Notes under the pieces: generated by a model
The model's input: only the letters and a program-made list of their open reading frames with translations
The model's database searches: none
What the model was told of the DNA's origin: nothing
DNA from: Clostridium sp. AM34-11AC
GTDB taxonomy: Bacteria; Bacillota; Clostridia; Lachnospirales; Lachnospiraceae
Length of the DNA stretch: 64,000 nucleotides
Assembly: GCF_003435375.1 (NCBI RefSeq)
Contig: NZ_QWGL01000005.1
Coordinates: 1-64,000, forward strand
Direction of reading: 5' to 3'
In this document: positions 1 through 8,475 of the stretch, one piece after another
How the letters are laid out: every line of letters begins with the position of its first letter
Numbering within the stretch: position 1 is the stretch's first letter
Translations under genes and position numbers: made by a program

Positions 1-42
1 TCAATTCAAGAGAGCGCCGCAGGCGGTCTTTCCTATAAAGTG

Positions 43-139
43 AAAAATTGCCTGCGGCAATGGGATTTTTGCCTACCCGCCTATGTTTTCTTACGGTCAG
101 CGCAGTAAATGCGCAGACCTACTGAACCCAAATAGTTAC
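43..139. repeat. Palindromic intergenic repeat, family II (copy 1)
   Basis: A hairpin-rich element. It has AAAAAT and ATTTTT arms around an inner TTGCC/GGCAA hairpin, then a conserved block at 85-127 that contains a GCGCA/TGCGC hairpin, and it ends in ATAGTTAC. The 43-bp block recurs at 8359-8401 with two differences. A minimal 31-bp relative with GTAACTAT/ATAGTTAC ends lies at 13426-13456. It is non-coding. The left boundary is uncertain. Confidence 0.6.
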
Positions 140-242
140 AATTTAACAACAATTCCAAATAAAGATAGCATTGATTTTGTGTAAAGTCAATGAAAACGCC
201 TGATTTCAAGCAAGATTGTTAATAAAGTAACATTCGTTTCGC

Positions 243-271
243 TTGTAAATTCTCCTCATCAAAACTATACT
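243..271 (+). promoter_or_regulatory. Predicted sigma-A promoter for the cysteine hydrolase
   Basis: The -35 box TTGTAA (243-248) and -10 box TATACT (266-271) are separated by exactly 17 bp. The promoter lies about 60 bp upstream of the 329 start codon and drives a single plus-strand gene. I see no operator palindrome next to it. Confidence 0.7.
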
Positions 272-328
272 AAACTTTAGATACACGGTTCTATCACCAG
301 GCCGCCAAGAATCAGGAGGAATCTCTTT

Positions 329-910
329 ATGGATCAAACAGCAAAAACAAATCAGGATTTATTACTTGTCATTGACATGCAGAATGTCTACACTAAAGGT
401 CAGGAATGGGCCTGCGAAGAAGTCGAAAAAGCATCCGACTCCATTCTCCGCCTTCTAAACAGCCGCGCCCTTTCCCAGGTGATCTTCACCCAGTACCTCG
501 CCACAAAACACCCGGAAGGCGTATGGAAAGAATACAACAAAGTCAACGCCGCCGTAAACGCAGACCCCTGGCTCAACGAAATGATGTCCGAGTTTCTGCC
601 CTACACAAAAAAATACCCTGTATACACAAAAAGCGTCTACTCCTCCTTCGTCATCCCGCAAGTACGTGAACTCGCAAAACACGCCTCCCGCGTCGTGATC
701 TCCGGCGTAGTAGCAGAATGCTGCGTACTCTCCACCGCCCTCTCCGCCATCGATGCCGGATGCAAAGTCATCTACCTCACCGATGCCGTAGCAGGGCTCA
801 ATGCGACCTCACGAAAAGAAGCCGAAAATATCCTTTCCTACCTGTCCCCTCTCCACACCGAACTCATGACCACCCAGCAATACCTGGACAGCCTCCTCCA
901 AGAGGAATAA
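329..910 (+). CDS. Cysteine hydrolase, isochorismatase/nicotinamidase family
   Basis: A soluble 193-residue alpha/beta hydrolase of the isochorismatase-like superfamily. These enzymes hydrolyse amide or related C-N bonds (nicotinamide, carbamoylsarcosine, biuret and others). The expected catalytic triad is visible: Asp16 in LLLVIDMQ, Lys101 in YTKSVYSSF and Cys132 in the GVVAECCV motif. The length is normal for the family. The start is supported by an AGGAGG sequence at 314-319, about 9 bases upstream of the ATG, and by a good promoter at 243-271. It is a monocistronic plus-strand gene convergent with polC, so its neighbours say little about substrate. It could be a nicotinamidase (PncA), but the usual metal-binding Asp/His set is not clear, so I leave the substrate open. 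Confidence 0.88.
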   Translation: MDQTAKTNQDLLLVIDMQNVYTKGQEWACEEVEKASDSILRLLNSRALSQVIFTQYLATKHPEGVWKEYNKVNAAVNADPWLNEMMSEFLPYTKKYPVYTKSVYSSFVIPQVRELAKHASRVVISGVVAECCVLSTALSAIDAGCKVIYLTDAVAGLNATSRKEAENILSYLSPLHTELMTTQQYLDSLLQEE

Positions 911-924
911 AAACCTCAGATGCT

Positions 925-996
925 TCACGATCCCCCAACGTCCTCACACTGCCCACATCCTCACGATCCCTCAACGTCCTCACACCGCCACAACAA
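925..996. repeat. Two-unit 36-bp tandem repeat
   Basis: Positions 925-960 and 961-996 are consecutive copies of a C-rich unit beginning TCACGATCCC. The first 29 bases differ at only two positions and the ends diverge. It lies just after the stop of the cysteine hydrolase gene. The following bases, to about 1105, form an almost pure pyrimidine tract on the plus strand. No credible coding content is seen here. Confidence 0.65.
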
Positions 997-1110
997 CCTC
1001 GCGATGCCGCGGCGCCCAAAGGGCCCCGCGCATCGTCTGGCTTCCGCCAACACTTTTTCTCCCTCCACAGCCTTCCCTTTCCCCTCCCCCCTCACTCCCG
1101 CCAACACACA

Positions 1111-1325
1111 GCGCCGGTGAAACTCCGGGCACAGACCGCCTGGGTGGAGGGAGCTGGCTTCCTCTTGGCTCGCAGGAAAATGCGTTGGAGGCCCGGGGAC
1201 ACTTATCTGAGCAACGCAAGTTGCGAGTTGTGTCCCCGGACCTCCGCCCTTAGCATTTTTCTGGGAGCTTAGAGGAACCCTCCCGGAATCCCACTAAGCG
1301 TTCGCGCCCGGAGTCTCACCGGCGC
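1111..1325. repeat. 215-bp foldback (long imperfect inverted repeat)
   Basis: The outer arms 1111-1130 and 1306-1325 are complementary over 20 bp with one mismatch. Inside them the strands keep pairing: 1146-1151 with 1278-1283, 1159-1165 with 1271-1277, 1173-1183 with 1253-1263, 1187-1191 with 1241-1245 and 1193-1202 with 1230-1239. The tip is GCAAC/GTTGC. The element sits between the convergent ends of the cysteine hydrolase gene and polC. As DNA it could form a cruciform; as RNA it would be one long hairpin. It may terminate transcription from both sides or be a non-autonomous mobile palindrome. Confidence 0.8.
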
Positions 1326-1348
1326 GTCCCCCCCAGCCACTATGAAAT

Positions 1349-4300
1349 TTAGAAATCAAACAGCGACAACTGATTCGACTCCGGAAGTCCCTTCAGGATC
1401 CCCAGTTCCTCCATCAGATCACAGATCGTCTTACTGACCTTCGTCCTGTTCCTGAAATCCTCTTTAGACAGGAACTTCCCATCCTTCGCCGCCTCCTCGA
1501 TCGAGTCCGCAGCCTTCTCTCCCAGACCATCAATACTGTTAATGGAAGGCATCAACTTGTCTCCCACAACCTGAAAATGTCTGGCCTTCGCCGTATAAAT
1601 ATCCAGCGGCAGAAAATCAAACCCCCGCGCATACATCTCCTGCACGATCCTCATATCCCTCAGCGTATCCTGCTCCTTCTTCGAAAGTGTATCCGCCCTC
1701 TTCTTATAATCCGCCAAGTGATATTCCAATTTCTCACGCCCCAAACACATGATCTCATAAGAAAACGCACTTGCACGAATACTAAAAAACGCCGCATAAT
1801 ACGCCAACGGATAAAACACCTTACAATAAGCAATACGCCATGCCATCATAACATACGCCGCTGCATGAGCCTTCGGGAACATATATTTAATCTTCTTACA
1901 TGACCAAATATACCAGTCCGGCACCCCATGCTTCGTCATCTCCTCTTCCCACTCAGGCTTTAAGCCTTTGCCCTTACGAACCGCCTCCATGATCGTAAAC
2001 GCAAGACCTTCCTCAAGCCCCTGCTGGATCAGATAGATCATAATATCATCACGCGTACAGATCGCCGTCTGAATCGTTGCCTTTCCCTCCTGGATAAGCG
2101 TCTGGGCATTTCCCAGCCACACATCGGTACCATGGGCAAGACCCGCAATACGCACAAGGTCCGAAAAATACTTCGGCTTCGTATCAATAAGCATCTGCAT
2201 TGCGAAATCCGTACCAAACTCCGGAACGCCGAGTGCTCCAAGCTTACAGCCGCCGATATCCTCCGGCTTGATCCCCAGCGCATCCGTACTCTGGAACAGG
2301 CTCATGACCTCCCTGGAGTCAAGCGGGATATCCTTGACCGGATCGAGTCCTGTGAGATCCTGCAGCATACGGATCATCGTCGGATCATCGTGTCCGAGAA
2401 TATCGAGTTTCAACAGGTTGTGGTCGATGGAATGGTAATCGAAATGGGTCGTGATCGTCTTCGTGGTCATATCGTTCGCCGGATGCTGTACCGGGGTAAA
2501 CGAATAGATCATCTCGCCGAGCGGCAGAACAACGATACCTCCCGGATGCTGTCCCGTTGTACGCCGTACGCCGACACACCCCTGAACGATCCGGTTGATC
2601 TCACAGTTTCTCTTCCGTTCTCCATGCTCCTCAAAATAATTCTTCACATAGCCGTAGGCCGTCTTATCTGCCAGAGTACCGATGGTACCCGCACGGAACG
2701 TCTGTCCTTTACCGAAGATAACCTCCGTGTAATCATGGGCGCGGCTCTGGTATTCACCGGAGAAGTTTAAGTCGATATCCGGCTCCTTATCTCCCTTGAA
2801 TCCAAGGAACGTCTCGAACGGAATGTCAAACCCGTCCTTCACCATCGGATGTCCGCACTCTGGACACACCTTATCCGGCATATCACATCCCGCCATACCG
2901 CCGTACTTTTTTACCTCCTCCGAGTCAAAATCATAATAATGACAGTTTGGGCAATAATAATGTGGGCTTAACGGGTTGACCTCCGTGATACCGGACATGG
3001 TGGCAACGAAGGACGAACCTACGGATCCTCGGGAACCAACCAGATATCCGTCCTCGTTGGACTTCCACACAAGCTTCTGCGCGATAATGTACATAACCGC
3101 GAATCCGTTGGAGATAATGGAATGCAGTTCCCGCTCCAGACGGTCTACAACGATCTTCGGTAGATTCTCGCCGTACATCTCGTGGGCGCGGTTGTAACAG
3201 ATGTTTCGCAGCGTCTCATCAGACTTGTCGATGACCGGCGGACACTTATCCGGCCGCACCGGCGCGATCGGCTCACACATGTCCGCGATCATTCTCGTAT
3301 TCGTGACAACGACCTCATAACACTTGTCACTTCCCAGATACTCAAACTCTGAGAGCATCTCTTCCGTTGTCCGCAAGAACAACGGAGCCTGGTCATCTGC
3401 ATCCTTAAATCCCATTCCTGCCATCAGGATCTTCCGGTAGATCGCGTCATCCGGATCCATAAAATGCACATCGCAGGTCGCGCACACCGGCTTGTTAAAC
3501 TGTTCGCCGAGGGAAACGATCTTCCGGTTGATGTCCATCAGGTCATCCACTGTTTTCACCGTGCTCTTCTCATCCCTCAGCATAAACATGTCGTTTCCAA
3601 GAGGCTGGATCTCCAGATAATCGTAGAACTTCACGATCTTCGCAAGCTCCGCATCCGGCACGCCCCGCAGGATCGCCTGATAAAGCTCCCCCGCCTCGCA
3701 GGCTGATCCAATGATCAGGCCCTCCCTGTACTGGTTCAGCACGCTCTTCGGAATTCTCGGTCTTCTCGAGAAATATTTAAGGTGGGACCATGAGACAAGA
3801 CGATACAGATTCACGCGTCCCAGGTCATTCTTTGCGAGAATGATGACATGGTACGTCGGCATCTTCATGATCGTCTCATCGCTCACGTGGCTGAACTCCT
3901 CCAGCTGGTCGAGATTCGTCATATCGTGCTGTTTTTTTAACATTTCCACGAATTTCAGGAAAATTCCAGCAGTTGCCTCCGCATCGTCCACGGCCCGGTG
4001 ATGGTTCTCCAGGGAAACACCCAGTGCCTTCGCTACCGTATCCAGCTTAAACCGGTTCAGGTTCGGAAGAAGTGCTCTCGCCAGAGTCACCGTATCGAGG
4101 ACTGTCGGATCAAAGGGCAGTCCCAAAAGACCCGCATTGTGGGAGATAAAGCTCACATCGAAGGACGCGTTGTGGGCAACCAGTGCCGCATCCCCCACAA
4201 ACTCCAGGAATCTCGGCAGCACCTTGTCCACCGTATCCGCCCCCATGACCATGGCATCGTTGATCCCTGTCAGACGCTCGATATCGAAGGGGATCGGAAC

Positions 4301-6049
4301 CTCCGGATTCACAAACTCATCCATCCTGTCGATGATCTCGCCATTTCTCACCTTCACGGCACCAATCTCGATGATCTTATTCTTTGTCGGCGAGAATCCC
4401 GTGGTCTCGATATCGAACACCACATAGTCCCCATCGAGACTCTGATTTCTGGAATTGACGACCATCTCCTTCATGTCGTCCACCAGATATCCCTCGACAC
4501 CGTAGAGGACCTTAAAAGTATCCCCTTTGTCAAGGGCATGGTTCGCGTCCGGGAACGCCTGGACACAGCCGTGGTCTGTGATCGCCAGGGCCGGCATTCC
4601 CCACTTCTTCGCCCGCTTTACCAGGTCCTTTACCTCGGAAACGCCATCCATATCGCTCATCTTCGTATGGCAGTGGAGCTCCACTCGCTTCACCGGGGCA
4701 TTATCCACACGCTTGGAGGTAAAGTCCTCGCTCTTCTTAATGCCCACGATGGAACCGATAGTCAGCTCGCCGTCGAACTTATCAATGGTGGTGATTCCCT
4801 TGATCTTGATGAAGTTTCCTTCCTTGATAGCCGCAGTGGCGTCCTCCTCCTGACCCTCTCTTAAGAACATCTTTACAGTAATACTGTCTGTAAAGTCTGT
4901 AAGATCGAAGATCATGAGCTTGTTTCCGCTCCGGAGTTCCCGCTTCTCCGCCCGGATCACTTTACCGCGGATCACGACCTCGCCGATCTCACCATCGATG
5001 TCATGGATATTCACCGCATCGCCCTCAAAATCGCGCCCGAAAAGAACATCCGGGTTCTCCGACTTTCGGTACGGGATCCTTCCGTCGGAGCCTTTCCGGA
5101 AACCGCCGGAGAATCCGCCCTTTCCCTTCTCTCCGAAGGTCTTCTTCGTGAATCCGCCGCCGTTCCCGTTCTGTCCGCTACCCGCGGACTTTCCAGTCTG
5201 GTTTCCGCCGCCCTTTCCAACCGCGTCCGTCTTCTGCTTTGCAGCTCCAAAACCGGCCGATGTCTTTGTGCCGGAACCGCTCTTTCCACTGGCTGCCTTT
5301 CCCGGATCCGCGCCGGATCTGGCGCCGGAAGCTCCAGAACCGGCCGCACTTTGAGCTGCCATCTGAACATCCACGTTTCCATTTCCATCCCCGAATGTCC
5401 CGTTAAATCCGCCGTTTGACGTTCTTTCATCCCAGGGGGCACTCTCCGCTGCACCTTCTAAGTAATTCTCCTCACTCTGTACACCTACAACGAGTTCTCC
5501 TCCCGGCTTCATGAATACCGGCTGGTCCATCGGGTCTTTCTTTTCACTCTCTTTATATAAAAATTCTACCTCAGCCGCAAGCCCGCAGCGCTCCGTGAAG
5601 ATCTTTTCCAGTACCCGTCCGACTTCCTTAGACCGCTCCCTGTAGATCAGATTGTCCTCGATGGTCATGACCATCTTGTCATCGGTAACGAACTTCGTGT
5701 CCGCCCGGCGGAGAATATTATACTCGATCATGCCGTAGTTCTTTAACTCCATGAGGATACTGTCCCGGTAGACATCGTAGAGCTTCTCCGGGGTATACTG
5801 TGCCGAGAGGCGGTATTTCTCTAAGATCTTGATCGTGATCGGTCTCCCCGGGAACAGCTGCTTCGCGATCCCGTCCTCTAAGGCATAAATATTCTTTTTA
5901 TGGATCAGCCGGGGACTCCTGATATAAACACGAATAGAGCTTCTGTCCTTTGTCATGGTGACCTTTTCCACCACAACAAGCTTCAAAAGCTCTTTCAGTT
6001 CATCAGCAATATTAAGCCCCGGGAAAACTTCAAGGAATGGTTTTTCCAT
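1349..6049 (-). CDS. polC: DNA polymerase III alpha subunit, PolC type
   Basis: The replicative DNA polymerase of low-GC Gram-positive bacteria, carrying its own 3'-5' proofreading exonuclease. Visible in order are an N-terminal domain (about residues 1-190), a Gly/Ser/Ala/Lys-rich linker (about 200-325), an OB-fold region, a PHP domain starting at VELHCHTKMSD (about 455), a DEDD exonuclease inserted in the PHP domain with VVFDIETTG (about 545), a zinc-finger segment with CPNC and CPEC (about 1035-1065), and the polymerase palm with EPDIDLNFSGE (about 1090) followed by fingers and a helix-hairpin-helix end. At 1566 residues it is over 100 longer than the roughly 1440 of B. subtilis PolC, and the linker accounts for this. 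The ATG lies 2 bases after the ispG stop, so it is probably the last gene of the uppS-cdsA-dxr-protease-ispG run. Confidence 0.98.
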   Translation of the reverse strand: MEKPFLEVFPGLNIADELKELLKLVVVEKVTMTKDRSSIRVYIRSPRLIHKKNIYALEDGIAKQLFPGRPITIKILEKYRLSAQYTPEKLYDVYRDSILMELKNYGMIEYNILRRADTKFVTDDKMVMTIEDNLIYRERSKEVGRVLEKIFTERCGLAAEVEFLYKESEKKDPMDQPVFMKPGGELVVGVQSEENYLEGAAESAPWDERTSNGGFNGTFGDGNGNVDVQMAAQSAAGSGASGARSGADPGKAASGKSGSGTKTSAGFGAAKQKTDAVGKGGGNQTGKSAGSGQNGNGGGFTKKTFGEKGKGGFSGGFRKGSDGRIPYRKSENPDVLFGRDFEGDAVNIHDIDGEIGEVVIRGKVIRAEKRELRSGNKLMIFDLTDFTDSITVKMFLREGQEEDATAAIKEGNFIKIKGITTIDKFDGELTIGSIVGIKKSEDFTSKRVDNAPVKRVELHCHTKMSDMDGVSEVKDLVKRAKKWGMPALAITDHGCVQAFPDANHALDKGDTFKVLYGVEGYLVDDMKEMVVNSRNQSLDGDYVVFDIETTGFSPTKNKIIEIGAVKVRNGEIIDRMDEFVNPEVPIPFDIERLTGINDAMVMGADTVDKVLPRFLEFVGDAALVAHNASFDVSFISHNAGLLGLPFDPTVLDTVTLARALLPNLNRFKLDTVAKALGVSLENHHRAVDDAEATAGIFLKFVEMLKKQHDMTNLDQLEEFSHVSDETIMKMPTYHVIILAKNDLGRVNLYRLVSWSHLKYFSRRPRIPKSVLNQYREGLIIGSACEAGELYQAILRGVPDAELAKIVKFYDYLEIQPLGNDMFMLRDEKSTVKTVDDLMDINRKIVSLGEQFNKPVCATCDVHFMDPDDAIYRKILMAGMGFKDADDQAPLFLRTTEEMLSEFEYLGSDKCYEVVVTNTRMIADMCEPIAPVRPDKCPPVIDKSDETLRNICYNRAHEMYGENLPKIVVDRLERELHSIISNGFAVMYIIAQKLVWKSNEDGYLVGSRGSVGSSFVATMSGITEVNPLSPHYYCPNCHYYDFDSEEVKKYGGMAGCDMPDKVCPECGHPMVKDGFDIPFETFLGFKGDKEPDIDLNFSGEYQSRAHDYTEVIFGKGQTFRAGTIGTLADKTAYGYVKNYFEEHGERKRNCEINRIVQGCVGVRRTTGQHPGGIVVLPLGEMIYSFTPVQHPANDMTTKTITTHFDYHSIDHNLLKLDILGHDDPTMIRMLQDLTGLDPVKDIPLDSREVMSLFQSTDALGIKPEDIGGCKLGALGVPEFGTDFAMQMLIDTKPKYFSDLVRIAGLAHGTDVWLGNAQTLIQEGKATIQTAICTRDDIMIYLIQQGLEEGLAFTIMEAVRKGKGLKPEWEEEMTKHGVPDWYIWSCKKIKYMFPKAHAAAYVMMAWRIAYCKVFYPLAYYAAFFSIRASAFSYEIMCLGREKLEYHLADYKKRADTLSKKEQDTLRDMRIVQEMYARGFDFLPLDIYTAKARHFQVVGDKLMPSINSIDGLGEKAADSIEEAAKDGKFLSKEDFRNRTKVSKTICDLMEELGILKGLPESNQLSLFDF

Positions 6050-6051
6050 AC

Positions 6052-7116
6052 TTATTTCTGCATCTCCTGCATCTTCAAAAGCTCTTCCCGAAGAACGGAA
6101 AGAAGTTCATGTTCCGGTACCTTTTTGATGATCTCTCCCTTTTTGATCAGGAGACCTTCGCCGATTCCACCGGCGATTCCGATATCCGCACTTCTCGCCT
6201 CGCCAGGTCCGTTGACCACGCAGCCCATAACGGCTACCTTCACATCAAGATCCATGCCGGATACCATATCCTCTACCTGATTTGCCAGGTGAATGAGGTC
6301 GATCTGGGTCCTTCCGCAGGTCGGACAGGAAACAACTTCCACGCCGCCCTTCCTGAGCCCTAACGTTTTCAGGATCAGTCTCGCGCTCTTTACTTCCTCC
6401 ACCGGATCTCCGGTTAAGGAGACACGGATCGTATCGCCAATCCCCTCATGGAGAATGATTCCAAGACCCACGGAGGACTTGATATTTCCGGAAAGCAGTG
6501 TTCCGGACTCTGTGATCCCCACATGAAGCGGATAATTCGTCTTCTTTGCGATAAGCTCGTGGGCTGCCACACACATTAAAACGTCGGAGGACTTGATGCT
6601 GATCACAAGATTATCGTATCCCAGCTCCTCCACAACGGCCACTTCCTTCAATGCGCTCTCAACGAGAGCTTCCGCCGTCACACCGCCGTATTTTGCGAGG
6701 AGGTCTTTCTCCAGAGAGCCACTGTTTACTCCCACGCGGATCGGGATCCCGTACTCTTTCGCCTTGTCGACGACAGCCTTCACCCGCTCTCTCGCCCCGA
6801 TGTTGCCCGGGTTGATGCGGATCTTATCCGCTCCGCTCTCGATAGCTGCGATAGCCAGGCGGTAGTCAAAGTGAATGTCGGCAACCAGCGGAATATGGAT
6901 CTGCTTCTTGATCTCGCGGATTGCAGCAGCCGCTTCCATGGTCGGAACCGCCACACGGATAATGTCACATCCGGCGTCCTCCAGGCGGTGGATCTGCTCT
7001 ATCGTTGCCGCCACATTCTCCGTCTTCGTGTTGCACATGGACTGGATCAGAACCGGATTTCCCCCGCCGATCTTTCTGTCCCCAATCTGAATTTCCTTTG
7101 TATGATCTCTATACAT
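6052..7116 (-). CDS. ispG: 4-hydroxy-3-methylbut-2-enyl diphosphate synthase (flavodoxin/ferredoxin)
   Basis: Penultimate enzyme of the MEP isoprenoid pathway. It converts 2-C-methyl-erythritol 2,4-cyclodiphosphate to HMBPP with a [4Fe-4S] cluster. The N-terminal TIM barrel begins with GNPVLIQSMCNT, and the iron-sulfur domain shows SCPTCGR and MGCVVNGPGEA. About 354 residues is normal for bacterial IspG. I take the ATG at 7116: GGGAGAGAG lies at good distance before it, whereas an in-frame GTG at 7131 would place that Shine-Dalgarno sequence inside the gene. It lies between the site-2 protease gene and polC. Together with dxr nearby it shows that this organism makes isoprenoids by the MEP route. 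Confidence 0.97.
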   Translation of the reverse strand: MYRDHTKEIQIGDRKIGGGNPVLIQSMCNTKTENVAATIEQIHRLEDAGCDIIRVAVPTMEAAAAIREIKKQIHIPLVADIHFDYRLAIAAIESGADKIRINPGNIGARERVKAVVDKAKEYGIPIRVGVNSGSLEKDLLAKYGGVTAEALVESALKEVAVVEELGYDNLVISIKSSDVLMCVAAHELIAKKTNYPLHVGITESGTLLSGNIKSSVGLGIILHEGIGDTIRVSLTGDPVEEVKSARLILKTLGLRKGGVEVVSCPTCGRTQIDLIHLANQVEDMVSGMDLDVKVAVMGCVVNGPGEARSADIGIAGGIGEGLLIKKGEIIKKVPEHELLSVLREELLKMQEMQK

Positions 7117-7156
7117 ACATCTCTCTCCCACTTCAAAAAACGAAATTTCACTCCTG

Positions 7157-8242
7157 CTAAAATATCATTCTCAAATCATTAAATACAACAAACACCATAA
7201 ATGTCATGAGCAGCGCCATCCCGGCCATATTCACCGCACTCTCCACTCTCTGGCTCACCGGCTGTCTCGTGATGAGTTCCCAGAGTAAGAATACCAGCCG
7301 TCCGCCGTCAAGCGCCGGAAACGGGAGCAGGTTCATAACGCCCAGGTTCGCCGAAAACATGACCATAAGATTTAAGAGGTTCATCACCACCGCCACGAAT
7401 CCGTACTGGGTGTTCTCTTCCACAGTCTGATCGATGATCGTGACAATGCGGACAGGTCCTGCGATATCGTTTGTGGAGACCTTGCCCCCGGCGATCATCT
7501 TCAGGCTGTCGATCACCGTGAGGATCCAGTACCGCACCTCGTAGACGCTGTACTGCAGAACCTGCACCAAAGACTCCGGGGCATCCCGGTGTCCCTGAAG
7601 AATGACGCCGAGGTAATACCTGCCGTCCTTAAACTCCGGCTGGATCACCGTGTGTTCTGTTGTCCACGACGATGATGTTTCATCATATCGTCTATACTCC
7701 ACCTGCACGGGATCCTGTCCGGCCGTCATCAGGTACATGGAGATCTCCCTGGAAAGATGGATCTTTCTGCCATCAAGCTTTGTGATCACATCGCCCTCTT
7801 TCAGTCCAGCCGTCTCCGCAGGCATTCCCTCGGAGGTTCCGGCGATGACTGCAGGATCGATTCCGGCCCAGGATAAGATCACCAGGGAAAAAACAAACGC
7901 CAGGATAAAGTTGAAGATCGGTCCTGCGGCGATCACCGCCATCTTCGCCAATGGTCCCTTATCAAAGAAGGAAACTCCCTTCAAATCCGGGACTTCTTCC
8001 TTTTCATCCTCATCTTCCCCGAATTCTCCAAGCATCGCACAGGAGCCGCCGAGGGGCAGAAGCTTTAAGGAATACCGGATTCCGGTCTTTTTGCTCACCC
8101 ATGAGAGAAGTCTCGGTCCGAATCCCACCGAGAACTCCACCACGGCAATCCCGTTTAACCGCGCCAGGAGATAATGTCCAAATTCATGAAACAGGATGAT
8201 TCCGCCAAGGACAACCACCGCTGCCAGATACCCAAGATCCAA
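7157..8242 (-). CDS. rseP: Site-2 protease, RseP/RasP-like M50 zinc metalloprotease
   Basis: An intramembrane zinc protease that cleaves transmembrane anti-sigma factors and leftover signal peptides. The first membrane helix carries the active-site HEFGH (about residues 19-23), and the C-terminal helix carries the third ligand in NLLPFPALDGGRL. A PDZ domain lies between them (about 130-200, around MPAETAGLKEGDVITKLDG). 361 residues is usual. The only start compatible with the upstream in-frame stop is TTG at 8242, with AGGTG about 10 bases upstream. The dxr-protease-ispG order is the conserved clostridial one. In Firmicutes this orthologue is called RasP or YluC; the substrate here is unknown. 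Confidence 0.93.
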   Translation of the reverse strand: MDLGYLAAVVVLGGIILFHEFGHYLLARLNGIAVVEFSVGFGPRLLSWVSKKTGIRYSLKLLPLGGSCAMLGEFGEDEDEKEEVPDLKGVSFFDKGPLAKMAVIAAGPIFNFILAFVFSLVILSWAGIDPAVIAGTSEGMPAETAGLKEGDVITKLDGRKIHLSREISMYLMTAGQDPVQVEYRRYDETSSSWTTEHTVIQPEFKDGRYYLGVILQGHRDAPESLVQVLQYSVYEVRYWILTVIDSLKMIAGGKVSTNDIAGPVRIVTIIDQTVEENTQYGFVAVVMNLLNLMVMFSANLGVMNLLPFPALDGGRLVFLLWELITRQPVSQRVESAVNMAGMALLMTFMVFVVFNDLRMIF

Positions 8243-8277
8243 CTTTAATATTCACCTGCTTTCATTAAAACATCATA

Positions 8278-8405
8278 ACTATTCAGTACCTTCATAGTTA
8301 CATGCAAAAATCCATTCCAGATCAGCTTCGCTGATGGGATTTTTTCTTTCCAGCTCAAGTTTTCTTACGGTCAGCGCAGCAAGTGCGCAGACCTACTGAA
8401 CAGTT
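8278..8405. repeat. Palindromic intergenic repeat, family II (copy 2)
   Basis: A 128-bp element bounded by AACTATTCAGTA and TACTGAACAGTT, which are terminal inverted repeats with one mismatch. Inside are an AAAAATCC/GGATTTTT stem enclosing an ATCAG-CTTCG-CTGAT hairpin and the block shared with 85-127. It lies between dxr and the protease gene, so it should be transcribed within the operon, and it gives an otherwise tight gene run its one long gap. Confidence 0.7.
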
Positions 8406-8475
8406 GCAAAATATCATTCAATCTTTGCACATACCTTTGATGTGTAAAACAGCGTTTTTCAATCATTATACAGCT

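Noticed and set aside
718..1272. 184-residue plus-strand reading frame crossing the foldback
   Set aside because: It begins inside the cysteine hydrolase gene in another frame, runs through the tandem repeat and palindrome, has Pro/Arg/Ser-rich low-complexity content and no ribosome site.
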